From: Streptomyces sp. NRRL F-4489
GTDB lineage: Bacteria > Actinomycetota > Actinomycetes > Streptomycetales > Streptomycetaceae
Assembly: GCF_001509485.1 (NCBI RefSeq)
Contig: NZ_LLZI01000135.1
Location: 1 to 64,000, forward strand
DNA: 64,000 bases
Direction: 5' to 3'
The translations under genes and the position numbers were made by a program. Under the pieces are notes generated by a model. That model saw only the letters and a list, made by a program, of their open reading frames with translations. It was not told where the DNA came from and ran no database searches. The stretch's first letter is position 1. Each line of letters begins with the position of its first letter. Positions 35,843 through 46,885 of this stretch are shown here, in pieces.

Positions 35843-36185
35843 GACTACCCCTTCCGTAAGCTTCCTCTCGGGCCCCCGATGCCAATAGCGGAATCTCTCC
35901 GGCGCTTTTACGCCGGGAATCCCTCGGCCGATTTCCTCTCCTCAGTGAAGCAGTGACCAAGACATTACGGAAGGCGCGTTCCGGGGCATGCGAAGGGGTG
36001 CGGTGATAAAGCGAAGCGAAGTAGTATCACCGCAAGAAAACGTTGTGCGGGAAAGGCGAATTCCACAGAATTTCGCGCCGTGGCCGGTCAACCGCCGTCC
36101 GGTGGCACGGCGTTCGGCCGCACGGCGTTCGGCGGGCACCGTGGAGGTGCCCGCCGAACGGGAAGGACCGCGGCTCGGGAGGTGT
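35843..36185. other. Intergenic region after the PKS gene
   Basis: No gene. Includes an AT-richer part (35990-36070, GATAAAGCGAAGCGAAGTAG) that likely bears the promoter of the HATPase gene, and the PKS terminator. Confidence 0.5.
36127..36159 (-). terminator. Terminator hairpin of the PKS operon
   Basis: GTTCGGCGGGCACC (36127-36140) and GGTGCCCGCCGAAC (36146-36159) form a perfect 14-bp stem with a 5-nt loop, 27 bp beyond the PKS stop. Confidence 0.8.
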
Positions 36186-39100
36186 TTACGAGGCGTCCGG
36201 TTCAAGGCCCAGCCGGTCCGCGACACCCGCGGCGAGCTCGGCCAGTGTGGGGTGCTGCCACACGAAGTTGCGCGGCACGGAGACGGCGAAGGTCCGCTCG
36301 ATGCGGGCCCGCAGCTCCAGGGCCAGCAGGGAGTCGAACCCCATGGATTTCAGGGGCACTTGGGGGTCAAGCGCACCGTCCCCGAGGCGCAGCACCGCCC
36401 GGACGTGGTCCGCCAGGCACTCCTCCAGCGCCGTTCTCCGGGCCAGGCCGGCCGGGAGGGCGGCGAGCCGGGCCGGCAGGTCCGCGCCGTCCTCGGGAGC
36501 CGGGGGCGGCGCGGCGGCTCCCCCGGCCTGGACGTCGCGGAAGAAGGGCAGGTGCCGGCCGGCGGCGGGCAGCCAGGTGTCCGCGGGGCCCGGGAGGACC
36601 CCGGTCTGCACCCGCCGCTGGGCCAGCAGGCAGCGCAGCGCGGCCATGCCCTCGTCGGTGGGAATGGTGCGGTAGCCGCGCCGGCCGAAGTCGGTGGCGA
36701 CGCCGGTCTCGCCCCACGGGCCCCAGTTCACCGCCAGGGTGGGCAGGCCCTGGGCGGAGCGCCAGGCCGCGAACCCGTCGAGCCAGGAGTTCGCCGCGGC
36801 GTAGGCGCCCTGGCCGGGGTTGCCGAGGAGGGAGGCCATCGAGGAGAAGGCCGCGAACCAGTCCAGCGGGCAGCCCTCGGTGGCCTGGTGCAGGCGCCAG
36901 GCACCGGCCGTCTTCGGCCGCCAGACCCGCTCCAGCTGCTCGTCGGTGGCGTTCGCCAGCACCGCGTCGTCCAGGACCATGGCGCAGTGGACCACTCCGC
37001 GCAGGCGGTGGCCGCCGGACGCCGCGGTCGTCACCAGCCGCTCCGCGGTGCCTGGTTCGGCGATGTCGCCGAGGACCACCGTCACCTTGGTGGCGCCCTT
37101 GCGCAGGGCCCCGATCTGCCGTGCCGCCTCCGGGGAGGGGGGCGTGCGCCCGTTGAGGACGACGTGGCCGGCGCCCTGCTCGGCCAGCCACCGCGCGGTG
37201 GCCAGTCCCACTCCGCGCAGTCCGCCGGTGACGAGGTACGCCCCGCCCTCGCGCACCGGCAGGTCCAGTTCGGGCAGCACCGCGCGGGCCTGCCCGGAGG
37301 ACGGCACGGTCAGTACGAGCTTGCCGAGGTGGTCGGCGGCGGCCATGGTGCGGAAGGCCGTGGTGGCCTCGGGCAGGGGGTACTCGGTGCAGTGCAGAGG
37401 TGTCAGCTGCCCGGCCCCGAAGGCGTCGAGTACCTCCTGCCACACCGCGGCGAACGCGCCGGGGCGGTGGCGGCGCAGTTCGATCAGGTCGACGGTGCGC
37501 AGTGTGACGTTGTGGCGCAGCGGCCGCATGCCCATCGGGGCGTCGGAGAGGATGTCGCGCACCCCCAGTTCCACGAAGCGGCCGAACGGGCGGAGCGTCT
37601 CCAGCCCGGTGCGGATCGCCGCCCCGGAGAGCGAGTTGAGCACGACGTCGACGCCGTCGCCGGTCGCCTCGCGGATCTGCTCGCCGAAGTCCAGGGACCG
37701 GGAGTCCATGACGTGCCGGATGCCCATACCGCGGAGGTAGCGGCGCTTGTCCTCGCTGCCGGCCGTGGCCAGCACCTCGGCCTCCAGCGACCGGGCCACC
37801 GCGATCGCCGCCAGTCCGGTGCCGCCGGTGGCCGAGTGGATCAGCACCCGCTCCCCCGACTTCAGCCCCGCGACATGCCGCAGGGCGTACCAGGCCGTCA
37901 GGAAGGCGATCGGCAGCCCCGCCGCGGTGACCGGGTCGAGGCCGGCGGGGATCGGCGCCACCCCCTCGGCGGGGACGGTCAGGAACGAGCCGAACGCACC
38001 GCCCCGCAGCTCGACGGCGACCACCCCGTCCCCGACTTCGAGGTGCTCGACCCCCTCCCCCACCGCGCTGACGACCCCGGCGCATTCGAAGCCGATGCGG
38101 GAGCGGACGTCCTCGTCGCCGGGGAGCAGGCCCATCGCCGTCAGCACGTCCCGGAAGTTCAGACCGGCCGCGGTGACCCGCACCTCGACCTCGCCGCGCC
38201 GCGGCGGGCGCCGCCCGGCGACGGCGTACTCCAGGCTCGACAGGTCTCCCAACCGGCCCGCGCGCAGCCGGAAGCCGTCGACGCCGTACCGCACCGTGCA
38301 GTGCGCCGGGGGGCGTTCCTGCCCGGCCGGGGCGCGCCGCAGCCGGGCCGCCCACCGCTCGCCGGCGCGCAGTGCGACCTCGTCGTCCTCGGTGTCCGCC
38401 AGCAACTCCTCGGCGACGTCCGCGGGGTCGGCGTGCCGGGGGTCGGTGTCCAGGAGGGTGGGGCGCAGCTCGGGGTGCTCCAGGGCGGCGACCCGCACCA
38501 GCCCCCGCAGGGCGCTCTGTCCGAGGTCGACGGTGTCGTCGGGCAGGACGTTGCGGGCGCCCTGGGTGAGGACGTGGAGCCGCGGCGCCGCCGGGCCCGC
38601 GGCGATGGCCTGGACCGTGGCGAGCAGGCGGCGGGTGCGGCGCAGGGACTCCCCGGCCGGCTCGGCGGCGCTCCGCCGCCCGCACACCAGCACCACGGCG
38701 CGCGGGGGTTCGAGTCCGGCCGCCAGGCGTTCGCCGAGCGAGTCGCGGAGCGTTTCGAGGGGGGTGTCGTCCAACGGGCGGTCCCAGACAGTCGTCCGGG
38801 CGCAGCGGGAGCGCAGGGCGGCGGCCAGGACCCGGGCCGACCCGTCGGCCTCCCCCACCAGGAACCAGCTCCCCGGCGCCCGGCCGTCCTCGGCCGCGGC
38901 CCGGCCGGAGCGCTGCCAGCCGATCTCCAGCAGCCAGTCCGCCGCGGCCGGCTCGTCCCGGACGGCCCGCCGTACGAACCGCAGGCCGTTGACGGCGGCG
39001 ACGACCGCGCCGTCGCCGTCCAGGAGGCGGACGTTGGCCACCACGCCGTCCGGCGCGTGCTCGCCGATGTGCGCGTGGCAGTACTCGGCCCGCGCGGGGT

Positions 39101-42100
39101 CGCCCAGGACGCGTACCGCCTGTACGGCCACCGGCAGCACCGGGGCCGTGTCGTCCTCGTGCATCAGCGGTGCGACCGCGAGCTGGGCGCAGACATCGAG
39201 CAGGACGGGGTGGACGGGGAGGCCGGGAGCGGGGTCGTGCGCCCGGGGCGGCACGGTGATCCTGGCGAAGTAGCTGCCGTGGTGGCGTTCGGTGCGCAGT
39301 TCGGTGATGCCGGTGAAGGCCGGACCGTGTTCCAGTCCGCGTCCGCGCAGGTTCCGGTACAGGTCAGCGGGGTCGAGCCGCACCGGGTGGCGCACCAGGA
39401 AAGCCTCGATGGAGCGGGGCCGGGGGGCGGGGCGTACGGTCAGCCGGTGCAGCACCGCGTCGGCCTGGCGCTCCCAGTCACCGTCCTCGCCCCGGGTGAG
39501 GATCTGGCAGTGCGCCCGGTCCGGTGCGGCCATCGTCACGACGGTGCTGACGCCGGTGTGCCGGTCCAGGCGCAGCAGCTGCTCGAAGTGGACGTCGGTC
39601 ACGTCCACTTCGTGCGGGGCGGCTCCGAAGACCTCGGTGGCGGCCGCGAGCGCGATACCGCACCAGGCCGCTCCGGGCATGACCGGGCTGCCGTGGACCT
39701 GGTGGTCGGCGAGCCAGGGCAGGGCGTCCACGCCGGCATCGGCGCGCCAGCAGTGCCGTACGGGCTCGCCGGGCACTTCGGTGTGGTGGCCGGGCAGGCC
39801 GGTGGCGGCCGGTGCGGCCGGAGCCGGGGGCCGGGCGGCCTCGGCCCAGTGGTGGCGCCGGTCGAAGGTGAGGGTGGGCGCGTCGACGAGGTTCCCGCCG
39901 TCGTAGAGGCGCCGCCAGTCCACCGGCACGCCGGAGCAGTGCAGCGCCGCCAACTGCGTGCGCAGCGTGGCCGGTTCGTCCTCGTCGCGGCGGAGCGTGG
40001 GCAGCACGGCCGGGGAGGTGGCCAGTCCGGACAGGCTCCGCTCGACGGAGTGGGAGACGATGGGGTGCGGCGAGAGTTCGAGGTAGACCTGGTGCCGGTC
40101 GGCCGCCGCGGCGGCCACCGCCTCCGCGAAGCGGACCGGGCGGCGGAGGTTGTCGCACCAGTAGTCGGCGTCGAAGGACGGGGTGGCACCGGCCTCCACC
40201 GCCGTCGAGTAGAACCGCACTTCGGGCGGCCGGGGCCGGAGCCCGGCCAGTGCCGAGCGCAGGGCGGGCAGGACCGGGTCGACCAGGGGGCAGTGGGAGG
40301 CGACGTCCACGGCGATCGGGAGGACCGCGATCCCTCTGGCCTCCCAGGCGGCGGCCAGCCGGCTCACCTCCGCGGTGCGGCCGGCCACCACGGTGGTGTC
40401 CGGTGAGGAGAGCACGGCGACCGAGACGGATTCGGCGGCGCAGGCGGCCAGTTCCTCGCGGACCGCGTCGGCGCTCAGGCCCACGCTCACCATGCCGCCG
40501 GTGCCCGCGATGTCGCTGAGCAGGCCGGACCGGCGGCAGATCACCCGGACCCCGTCGGCGAGCGTCAGCGCTCCGGCCACCACCGCCGCCGCGACCTCGC
40601 CCATGGAGTGGCCGATGACCGCGGCGGGTTCGACACCGTACGAGCGCCAGGTCGCCGCGAGCGCGATCTGCAGCGCGAACAGCACCGGTTGGACCTCACC
40701 GCAGCCCTTGACGGGCCGCCCCTTCCGGATGATGTCGAGGACCGGCACCCGGCTCTCGGACCGGATGAGCGCGGCGGCCTCGTCCAGCGCCTCGGCGAAG
40801 GCCGGTTCGGTACGCAGCAGACCGCGCCCCATCCCCGGCCACTGGGAGCCGTGGCCGGAGAACACCCAGACCGGGCGCCGCTCGACCGCCGCGTCCACCG
40901 CCCCGGTGACGACCGCGGGATGCCGCTCGCCGGCGGCGAACGCCCTTAGCGCGGAAAGGAGTTCGCGGCGGCCGGTGGTCACCACGCCCATCCGGCCGCG
41001 GCCGGCGCAGCGCCGCAGCGCCAGGGTGTGCGCGAGGTCCCGGAGGGGCACCTGCGCGCCCTCGCCGGTCAGCCAGTCGGCGAGGGCGCCGGCCGCGGCG
41101 GGCAGGGCGCCGGGCGAGCCGGCCGGGACGAGGAAGACGTCGGGCGCCGCCGGGGCCGGTTCCTCCGGGCGCCGGGGGGCCGGGGGCTCCGGCGCCTCTT
41201 CCAGCAGGACGTGGGCGTTGGTGCCCGAGAAGCCGAAGGAGGACACCGCCGCCAGCCGGCGCTGCGCCGGAAGGGGCCAGGAGGTCAGCTCGGTGGGGAC
41301 GAAGAAGCGGGTGCCGTCCGCCGCGATGGCCGGGTTCCAGCGGCGGAAGTGGAGGTTCGCCGGGACGGCGCCGCGCTGGAGGCACAGCACGGCCTTGATC
41401 AGCCCGGTCACGCCGGCGGCCGGTTCCAGATGTCCGAGGTTGGTCTTCACCGAGGTCAGGGCGCAGCGCCCCGGGCCGTCGCCGTAGACGTCGGCCAGGC
41501 CGGCGAACTCGACGGGGTCCCCCACCGGCGTTCCCGTGCCGTGGGTCTCCACCATCCCGACGTCGCGGGGATCGGTCCCGGACCGGTGGAGGGCTTCCCG
41601 GTAGAGCGCGCGCTGGGCGGCGGCCGAGGGAGCGGCGAGGCCGTCGGACGAGCCGTCCTGGTTGGTCGCGGAGCCACGGATCACCGCCAGCACGCGGTCG
41701 CCGTCCCGTACGGCGTCGCGCAGGCGCTTGAGCACCACCACGCCGCATCCCTCACCGCGGACGAATCCGTCGGCCCCGGCGTCGAACGTGCGGCAGCGGC
41801 CGCCGGCGGAGAGCATGCCCATCCTGGCGAAGGAGCGGGTGACGCGCGGCTGGAAGGTCAGGGTGACGCCGCCGGCCAGCGCCAGATCGCATTCGCCGGC
41901 GCACAGTGCCTGGCGCGCCATGTGGACGGCCACCAGGGAGGAGGAGCAGGCGGTGTCCAGGGCCACGCTCGGCCCGTGCAGGCCCAGGAGGTAGGAGACC
42001 CGGCCGGCCGCCACGCAGTGGCCGTTGGTCAGGATCGACCCCTCGAGTTCGTGGGGTGTTCCGGTCAGCTGGTCCATGTAGTCGCCGTAGCTGATGCCGG

Positions 42101-42512
42101 TGAAGACGGCGGTCGGTGTGGCGTGCATCCGCTCCGGGGGGAGGCCGGCGTGTTCCAGTGCCTCCCAGGTGACTTCCAGCAGCAGGCGGTGCTGGGGGTC
42201 CAGCACATCGGCCTCCCGGCCCGCGACGCCGAAGAAGGCGGCGTCGAAGCCGGCCACCTCGCGCAGGTAGCCGCCCGGCGGGGAGGCCGGTGTCCCGGGG
42301 TCTCCCCGGCCGAGCGATTCGCCCTGGAGGAGGCGGCGGCGTTCGGGAGGGAGCGCGCCGACCGCGTCCCGGCCCTCCGCCAGCAGGCGCCACAGCGCCG
42401 CGGGTGACGCGGTGTCCCCGGGGAGGCGGCAGCCCATGCCGATCACGGCGATGCGCTCGGTATCGGAGGGGGCCTGCGGCGCGGCGGCCGGCGGAAGCGT
42501 GTGGTTGCTCAT
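36186..42512 (-). CDS. Type I polyketide synthase, single fully reducing module (KS-AT-DH-ER-KR-ACP)
   Basis: 2108 aa. KS at about 19-440 (DTACSSS Cys189, HGTGT His324, NLGHLE His361). AT about 545-830 (GHSMGE Ser636; specificity spot VASH at 737-740, as in mycocerosic-acid-synthase-type ATs). DH from about 905 ([12 protein letters not shown]; second-half Asp in [10 protein letters not shown]). ER about 1320-1640 ([17 protein letters not shown]). KR about 1660-1840 ([25 protein letters not shown]). ACP at the C-terminus (GFDSLL, Ser2061). No thioesterase or methyltransferase domain. Probably iterative, building a reduced, perhaps methyl-branched acyl chain. GGAG 5 nt before the ATG; 30 bp after the ketosynthase gene. 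Confidence 0.95.
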   Translation of the reverse strand: MSNHTLPPAAAPQAPSDTERIAVIGMGCRLPGDTASPAALWRLLAEGRDAVGALPPERRRLLQGESLGRGDPGTPASPPGGYLREVAGFDAAFFGVAGREADVLDPQHRLLLEVTWEALEHAGLPPERMHATPTAVFTGISYGDYMDQLTGTPHELEGSILTNGHCVAAGRVSYLLGLHGPSVALDTACSSSLVAVHMARQALCAGECDLALAGGVTLTFQPRVTRSFARMGMLSAGGRCRTFDAGADGFVRGEGCGVVVLKRLRDAVRDGDRVLAVIRGSATNQDGSSDGLAAPSAAAQRALYREALHRSGTDPRDVGMVETHGTGTPVGDPVEFAGLADVYGDGPGRCALTSVKTNLGHLEPAAGVTGLIKAVLCLQRGAVPANLHFRRWNPAIAADGTRFFVPTELTSWPLPAQRRLAAVSSFGFSGTNAHVLLEEAPEPPAPRRPEEPAPAAPDVFLVPAGSPGALPAAAGALADWLTGEGAQVPLRDLAHTLALRRCAGRGRMGVVTTGRRELLSALRAFAAGERHPAVVTGAVDAAVERRPVWVFSGHGSQWPGMGRGLLRTEPAFAEALDEAAALIRSESRVPVLDIIRKGRPVKGCGEVQPVLFALQIALAATWRSYGVEPAAVIGHSMGEVAAAVVAGALTLADGVRVICRRSGLLSDIAGTGGMVSVGLSADAVREELAACAAESVSVAVLSSPDTTVVAGRTAEVSRLAAAWEARGIAVLPIAVDVASHCPLVDPVLPALRSALAGLRPRPPEVRFYSTAVEAGATPSFDADYWCDNLRRPVRFAEAVAAAAADRHQVYLELSPHPIVSHSVERSLSGLATSPAVLPTLRRDEDEPATLRTQLAALHCSGVPVDWRRLYDGGNLVDAPTLTFDRRHHWAEAARPPAPAAPAATGLPGHHTEVPGEPVRHCWRADAGVDALPWLADHQVHGSPVMPGAAWCGIALAAATEVFGAAPHEVDVTDVHFEQLLRLDRHTGVSTVVTMAAPDRAHCQILTRGEDGDWERQADAVLHRLTVRPAPRPRSIEAFLVRHPVRLDPADLYRNLRGRGLEHGPAFTGITELRTERHHGSYFARITVPPRAHDPAPGLPVHPVLLDVCAQLAVAPLMHEDDTAPVLPVAVQAVRVLGDPARAEYCHAHIGEHAPDGVVANVRLLDGDGAVVAAVNGLRFVRRAVRDEPAAADWLLEIGWQRSGRAAAEDGRAPGSWFLVGEADGSARVLAAALRSRCARTTVWDRPLDDTPLETLRDSLGERLAAGLEPPRAVVLVCGRRSAAEPAGESLRRTRRLLATVQAIAAGPAAPRLHVLTQGARNVLPDDTVDLGQSALRGLVRVAALEHPELRPTLLDTDPRHADPADVAEELLADTEDDEVALRAGERWAARLRRAPAGQERPPAHCTVRYGVDGFRLRAGRLGDLSSLEYAVAGRRPPRRGEVEVRVTAAGLNFRDVLTAMGLLPGDEDVRSRIGFECAGVVSAVGEGVEHLEVGDGVVAVELRGGAFGSFLTVPAEGVAPIPAGLDPVTAAGLPIAFLTAWYALRHVAGLKSGERVLIHSATGGTGLAAIAVARSLEAEVLATAGSEDKRRYLRGMGIRHVMDSRSLDFGEQIREATGDGVDVVLNSLSGAAIRTGLETLRPFGRFVELGVRDILSDAPMGMRPLRHNVTLRTVDLIELRRHRPGAFAAVWQEVLDAFGAGQLTPLHCTEYPLPEATTAFRTMAAADHLGKLVLTVPSSGQARAVLPELDLPVREGGAYLVTGGLRGVGLATARWLAEQGAGHVVLNGRTPPSPEAARQIGALRKGATKVTVVLGDIAEPGTAERLVTTAASGGHRLRGVVHCAMVLDDAVLANATDEQLERVWRPKTAGAWRLHQATEGCPLDWFAAFSSMASLLGNPGQGAYAAANSWLDGFAAWRSAQGLPTLAVNWGPWGETGVATDFGRRGYRTIPTDEGMAALRCLLAQRRVQTGVLPGPADTWLPAAGRHLPFFRDVQAGGAAAPPPAPEDGADLPARLAALPAGLARRTALEECLADHVRAVLRLGDGALDPQVPLKSMGFDSLLALELRARIERTFAVSVPRNFVWQHPTLAELAAGVADRLGLEPDAS

Positions 42513-42542
42513 CGGATCTCCGTACGTTGGCGTGGGGCGCGG

Positions 42543-43877
42543 TCACACGGCCTGCGTGCTGCCGAGGAGGATGGCGTTCTTGACCCCGCCGACCTGGTAG
42601 TTGAGGGTCAGCGCGTAGTCGAAGTCGAGCGGGCGGGGCCGCACTCCGGGGACGGGGTCGAAGGTCAGCCCGTCGGCGGGCTGTTCGCAGTTGGCGGTGG
42701 GACAGACCTGGCCGCGCTCCATCATCATCAGCGTCAGGGCGGTGCCCACGCAGCCGGCCGGCGCGCCGTTGTGGCCGAAGCAGCCCTCCTGGGACGTCAC
42801 GAGCGGGCTCCGGCCTTCCCCGTACAGCTCCTTGACGGCGGCGGCCTCGAAGGCGGTGACGACGACATTGCCGTCGCTGCCGCCGTGCACGTACGGGATG
42901 TTGCCCAGGTCCCAGCGGTCGCCCAGGCAGCGGCGGACCGCGGCGGCCAGTTCGGCGCCGGTCTCGTCGCAGGCGAGCGGGTTGGCCAGGCCGTCGCGGG
43001 TCATGGCCGTGGAGAGGATCTGCCCGTAGAGGTGCGCACCGCGCCGGACGGCGTGGTCCCAGCTCTCGACGATCAGCGTGGCGGAGCCCTCGCCGTGGTT
43101 GATGGAGCTCGCCCGGCGGTCGTAGGGCCGCATCAGGGAGAGGAACGACGGCACCGCGTCGGGCATCCCGGGCGTCCGCACGGACTCGTACGTCTGCTGG
43201 GCCCCGTGCAGCAGCCGCTGGATGTTCTGGATCAGCCGCATGTTGAAGACGTCGACGCCGGTGACGACGGCGATATCGGCCTCGCCGCGGGTGATCATCT
43301 GCCGGGCGTGGCCGATCTGCACGGCGGACGACGCGCAGCCGCACGAGACGGTGTAGGCCGGGCCGTTGGAGCGGACCAGCGCCGACTGGACCAGGGCGAC
43401 ATCGGAGGGGGTCACCGCCTGCTGCGCCGCGACGAACAGTTCCATGGCCTCCGGGGCGCTGGTCGTCGCGGGGTCGGCGCGGAGCACCGACAGATAACTG
43501 TCGATGTTGGCGTCCACTCCCCCGCGTCCGACGAGAATTGCCGCGTTGCCGAGTTCTCCGCCGCGGAAGTCCAGCCCGGCGTCCTCGCAGGCATGTGCCA
43601 GCGAGAGCAGGCCGTAGCGGTGCGCCGCGGTGTAATGGCGGGAGAAGAACGGCGGAAGGTCGGGGAACGTCTCGTCGAACATTTCCTGGGTCAGGCCGAC
43701 GGTGCCGTAGTAGACCTCGTCGTACTGCAGGCAGGACCGGCCGTTCGCGGCGACCTCCCACGCCTGATCGGCTGTGAAAACCGGTCTGTTGGTGCCGGGT
43801 AGGCAGAACCCGACACCGGTCACCACGGCCCGCCGGCCGGTGTCGTAGTCTTCGGGATACCTGGATTGCGGCTGCAT
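42543..43877 (-). CDS. Stand-alone beta-ketoacyl synthase
   Basis: 444 aa thiolase-fold KS. VVTGVGFCLPG start; nucleophile in SCGCASSAVQ (Cys181, with an extra Cys179). First catalytic His in YVHGGSDGN (HGG replaces the usual HGT) and second in GCFGHNGAPAG. An NHGEGSATLI strand is present. It lacks AT and ACP and probably works with the PKS, for a priming, chain-transfer or release condensation. The HGG variant separates it from housekeeping FabF. 75 bp after the DUF5988 gene. Confidence 0.92.
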   Translation of the reverse strand: MQPQSRYPEDYDTGRRAVVTGVGFCLPGTNRPVFTADQAWEVAANGRSCLQYDEVYYGTVGLTQEMFDETFPDLPPFFSRHYTAAHRYGLLSLAHACEDAGLDFRGGELGNAAILVGRGGVDANIDSYLSVLRADPATTSAPEAMELFVAAQQAVTPSDVALVQSALVRSNGPAYTVSCGCASSAVQIGHARQMITRGEADIAVVTGVDVFNMRLIQNIQRLLHGAQQTYESVRTPGMPDAVPSFLSLMRPYDRRASSINHGEGSATLIVESWDHAVRRGAHLYGQILSTAMTRDGLANPLACDETGAELAAAVRRCLGDRWDLGNIPYVHGGSDGNVVVTAFEAAAVKELYGEGRSPLVTSQEGCFGHNGAPAGCVGTALTLMMMERGQVCPTANCEQPADGLTFDPVPGVRPRPLDFDYALTLNYQVGGVKNAILLGSTQAV

Positions 43878-43952
43878 GGCAGGACTCCGTCCCTCACGGG
43901 GACCGTCGGATACCGTCCCCTGTGAACTGGTTTTTCTGCGGGAGCGCGACGC

Positions 43953-44159
43953 CTATTCGGCAATAGACGTGCGGTAATGCCAGCGATACACGGGGACCTG
44001 TTCACCGTCCAGCTCCGCGTATTCGCCGTAGAATTCGAAACGCTCGTATCCGCTGCCGCGCACGAGGCGTACCGGATCCCGGACATCGTTATCGGAGATA
44101 TGGGGAAGGGCTGTTCCCCCGGGCTCGTCGACGAGAATCACGATGCTCTTCCGTGGCAT
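43953..44159 (-). CDS. DUF5988-like small protein
   Basis: 68 aa, with an N-terminal strand (KSIVILVDEPGG), GYERFEFYGEYAELDGEQVPVY and a terminal WHYRTSIAE. Small DUF5988-type proteins of this plan recur in streptomycete biosynthetic clusters; function unknown. GGAG 6 nt before ATG 44159. First gene of the operon ending with the PKS; preceded by a long structured leader. Confidence 0.75.
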   Translation of the reverse strand: MPRKSIVILVDEPGGTALPHISDNDVRDPVRLVRGSGYERFEFYGEYAELDGEQVPVYRWHYRTSIAE

Positions 44160-44440
44160 GGTCCACTCCGGGGTTCATTCGCGGGTTCGCGGGCCACGGC
44201 CGGGCTTCCGGCCGATGGCGGTGCAGAGGTGCGGTGGGGGAACCTGCGCGGAGGTCACCGCGGGGCGGTGGGTGGCGGAGCGGCGGCGAGGGCTGGGCCC
44301 GGCGTACTGCCGGGCCGTGCCGGCCGGCGGCCGCCGCCGGCAGCGGGGAAAGCGGAAGCCGCTGCCGCGTGTGGCGTCCGGGGCATCGGCCACCACGCGG
44401 AAATCGATCGCATGACGCCCCCTGGCTGAGGTGGGGCCGA

Positions 44441-44473
44441 TCAGCCGGTGCCGGAAATACCGGCACCGGCTGA
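44441..44473 (-). terminator. Hairpin in the PKS-operon leader (possible attenuator)
   Basis: TCAGCCGGTGCCGG (44441-44454) and CCGGCACCGGCTGA (44460-44473) pair perfectly around AAATA. No T-tract. It lies between the conserved leader block and the first gene, so it may act as an attenuator, or as the end of an unseen transcript. Confidence 0.6.
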
Positions 44474-44484
44474 CGGATCCAAAA

Positions 44485-44615
44485 CCCTCTGCCGGGGACG
44501 CCCATACGGCAACGGTCCAACTCGCAACCAGGCACTGGGCCGGGCCGACGAGTAGGCCGGATGCCGCTCCCCGGAGAGGGTGGGCGGCCCACCGGTTGGA
44601 TGCGTCAAGTTATCC
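44485..44615 (-). promoter_or_regulatory. Conserved two-block leader, copy A (PKS operon)
   Basis: Read on the plus strand: block 2 is CCCTCTGCCGGG (44485-44496); block 1 runs 44569-44615 with CCCCGGAGAGGGTGGGCGG, CCCACCGGTTGGATG and AGTTATCC. The gap between blocks is 72 nt. Copies B (47837-47980) and C (52498-52640) share both blocks with nearly the same gap (76 and 82 nt). Could be a structured RNA or a promoter-plus-operator module. Confidence 0.6.
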
Positions 44616-44910
44616 ACGGGCTCAGGTCGGGCGACAACAGTCAACCGATAAGGCCACCCATTCGGAGCAGCGCGAAAAACCGCTGACGCACACCAAGCGA
44701 CTTGCGCACCGGCATTGCCGGATGCTTTTAATTCATCCATGACCGGCGCAGCCCTCCCATGCCTCCTGCGAAAACAGGACGCCGGCCGCCGCGCATTTGG
44801 TTGCCTCGGCAGTCTTTTTCGGTGAGGGAGAGCTCCGTTCCGGGCCCGTACGAATACATCCCGCCATCCGGCACGGCCCCAACCCACCTCAGACAAGGGC
44901 TATTTCGAGA

Positions 44911-45918
44911 ATGACGATTGATTCCTCGCACCGGTCTCCCCGCGCGGCGGCCGGCGGCACGATGTCCCTCGCCGAGTACGGGGAATCCCGGTGGGCCACG
45001 GCGATGCGCGGGCTGGAGCCGCTGACGATGTGCCCGTACGAGGCCGGGTGGCGGCTGCGGGTCCTGCCGAGCCTGGGGCACGTACCGGTCCGCGCGATGA
45101 CCCGGCGGGCCGTCAACCGGGCGCTGCACTGCTGGATCGCCGATGAGTGCGGTCTTTCGACGGTGAAGAACAGCCTGGCCGTGCTGGTGCGGGTCCTCGA
45201 ACAAGCCGTACGGGACGGCCTCCTCGACGCCAACCCCGCCCGCATCATCGGCTGGCAGCGGGAGTACCAGCGCGCCCAGCGCGAACGGACCGCACCGCGG
45301 TCGCTGGCGCTGCCCGGCCCGGCGGCGCTCGACCGCCTGGCGGCCCGGCTCGTCCAGCGGTCCCCGGACGGCTACGAGGGCTGGGGCGACATCGTGCGCT
45401 TCGCGGCCTGGACGGCCTCCCGGTTCAGTGAGGTGTCGGCGCTGCGCGCGGGGGACATCGACCCGGTCGACTGGACCTGGGACGTGTGCCGGCACACGGT
45501 CTTCGTGCCGGGCGGGCTGCGCGACTGCGGGTACCGGGGCAAGAGCCGGCGCACCGTGCCGCTGCGTCCGGCGGCCCGGATGCTGCTCGCCGCGAGGCTG
45601 CGGGCGGCCCGCCACACCCCGCAGGCGCGGCTGTTCACCGGGCCGACCGGCGGCCGCTTCTCCACCCCGCTGCTGAGGGAGGCGACCGGCTGGGACGAGG
45701 TCGTGGTGGAGCTCGGGCACGAGTTCCTGCTGCGCCAGGACCTGCGGCCCACCGGACTGACATGGCTGGCCGCCGCCGGTGTGCCGCTGTCCGTGCTGAA
45801 CGACGTGGCCGAGCGTCCCTCCCCGGCCGAGCTCCGGCGCTATCTCCCCCCGGCTGACGGCCCCGTACCGGAGGCGTCCCCGGGGGTGCCGCCGCAAAGG
45901 TCCGGTCCCCGTCCCTGA
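44911..45918 (+). CDS. Tyrosine-recombinase-like protein with degenerate active site
   Basis: 335 aa. Core-binding domain (LAEYGESRWATAM ... LGHVPVRAMTRRAVNRALH, NSLAVLVRVLEQAVRDGLLDANPA) and catalytic domain (AAWTASRFSEVSALRAGDID keeps Arg I). But HxLRHT is replaced by QDLRPTGLTW (catalytic His lost), the GH of box II is ER (VAERPS), while the final Tyr remains (LRRYLPP). It is therefore probably inactive as a recombinase or has another role. The stop codon lies in the loop of its own terminator. Confidence 0.82.
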   Translation: MTIDSSHRSPRAAAGGTMSLAEYGESRWATAMRGLEPLTMCPYEAGWRLRVLPSLGHVPVRAMTRRAVNRALHCWIADECGLSTVKNSLAVLVRVLEQAVRDGLLDANPARIIGWQREYQRAQRERTAPRSLALPGPAALDRLAARLVQRSPDGYEGWGDIVRFAAWTASRFSEVSALRAGDIDPVDWTWDVCRHTVFVPGGLRDCGYRGKSRRTVPLRPAARMLLAARLRAARHTPQARLFTGPTGGRFSTPLLREATGWDEVVVELGHEFLLRQDLRPTGLTWLAAAGVPLSVLNDVAERPSPAELRRYLPPADGPVPEASPGVPPQRSGPRP

Positions 45919-45935
45919 ACGGGACGGGGACCGGA
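45901..45935 (+). terminator. Terminator overlapping the recombinase stop codon
   Basis: TCCGGTCCCCGTCCC (45901-45915) and GGGACGGGGACCGGA (45921-45935), 15-bp perfect stem, 5-nt loop TGAAC that contains the stop codon. Confidence 0.8.
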
Positions 45936-46027
45936 CGGGGGTTGGTTCACCGCGCGCTCCCCGTCAGGCCCGGCGCCGGCGGCCTGGGGCCGTGCGCCGG
46001 GGCCTGGGCCTGGGGAGGGCCGTCACC

Positions 46028-46885
46028 TCACAGGTACGTGAAGGTGCCGGCGCTCACGCTGCCACCCGGGGTCTGGACCGTCACCGGGACGGTCGTCATG
46101 GGCGTCCCGGGCGGGACGAGGCCGGTGATGACGGTCCCGCCCACGTTGACGGTGACACCGGTGGCGGGGGTGGCGCCGAACAGCACGGTGGCCCCGCTGA
46201 GGTTGGTGCCGGTGATGGTGAAGGTCAGGCCAGCGGTCCCGGAGACAGGCGTGATCGGGACGGTGACGATGGGGGGCGGCGGGACGACCGGCAGGTAGGT
46301 GAACCCGCCGGGGACGGTCGCGCTGCCGCCCGGAGTCGTCACGACGACCGGGACGTTGCCGCCGCCGACCGGCCCGGCCGGCGTGGTGCCGAACAGCACC
46401 GTGCCGCTCGGGTCGGTACCCAGGACGGTCGCCGGGGTGCCCCCGAACGTGACGCTCCCGTTCTGGAGTCCGGAACCGATGATGGCGAACGGGGTGCCGC
46501 CCGCGACCGGACCGCTGGTGGGGATGATCAGCGTGGCCTGCGGGCCCGCCGGCGCCACGTACACGTAGGTCACCGGGTTGCTGGTCCCCGCCGCGTTGGT
46601 GGCGGTGACCTGCACGGCGCCCGCCGCGTGTGCCGGGGCCAGCACCGTGACGGTCAGCCCGAGCGGGTCCTGGCCGACGATGGTCGCCGGCGTGCTGCCG
46701 AACAGGACGCTGGTGGTGCCGGCCAGCCCCAGTCCGAACAGCGTCACCGTGTTGCCGCCCGCGACCGGGCCGGAGTTCGGCAGCACGGCGAGCAGCACCG
46801 GGCCGAGGCCCGGGAAGGGGAACGGCGGGAACGGCGGGACTTGGAGCTGGGCCTGCGGAGTGGGGTGGGTTGTGGGTGTGGACAC
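46028..46885 (-). CDS. IPT/TIG-repeat protein (three repeats)
   Basis: 285 aa. After a Pro-rich start, three immunoglobulin-like IPT/TIG units: VLPNSGPVAGGNTVTLFGLGL, IIPTSGPVAGGTPFAIIGSGL and ITPVSGTAGLTFTITGTNL, each ending in a TNPxTYVYV/FTYL strand. No signal peptide or anchor. The GTG start is set by AGGAGGA 5 nt upstream (46883-46885). Same family as the two IPT proteins at 49-51.6 kb. Confidence 0.9.
   Translation of the reverse strand: MSTPTTHPTPQAQLQVPPFPPFPFPGLGPVLLAVLPNSGPVAGGNTVTLFGLGLAGTTSVLFGSTPATIVGQDPLGLTVTVLAPAHAAGAVQVTATNAAGTSNPVTYVYVAPAGPQATLIIPTSGPVAGGTPFAIIGSGLQNGSVTFGGTPATVLGTDPSGTVLFGTTPAGPVGGGNVPVVVTTPGGSATVPGGFTYLPVVPPPPIVTVPITPVSGTAGLTFTITGTNLSGATVLFGATPATGVTVNVGGTVITGLVPPGTPMTTVPVTVQTPGGSVSAGTFTYL

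Larger units (their letters stand above)
44160..44910. other. Long leader/promoter region of the PKS operon
   Basis: No gene is supported in 750 bp. On the minus strand it carries the two-block element (44485-44615) also found upstream of two secreted-protein genes, followed towards the coding region by a 14-bp hairpin (44441-44473). Confidence 0.6.

Noticed and set aside
35988..40406. A 1472-codon open frame opposite the PKS gene
   Set aside because: It mirrors the PKS reading frame; the product is Gly/Arg/Val-rich without motifs, the usual antisense shadow in GC-rich DNA.
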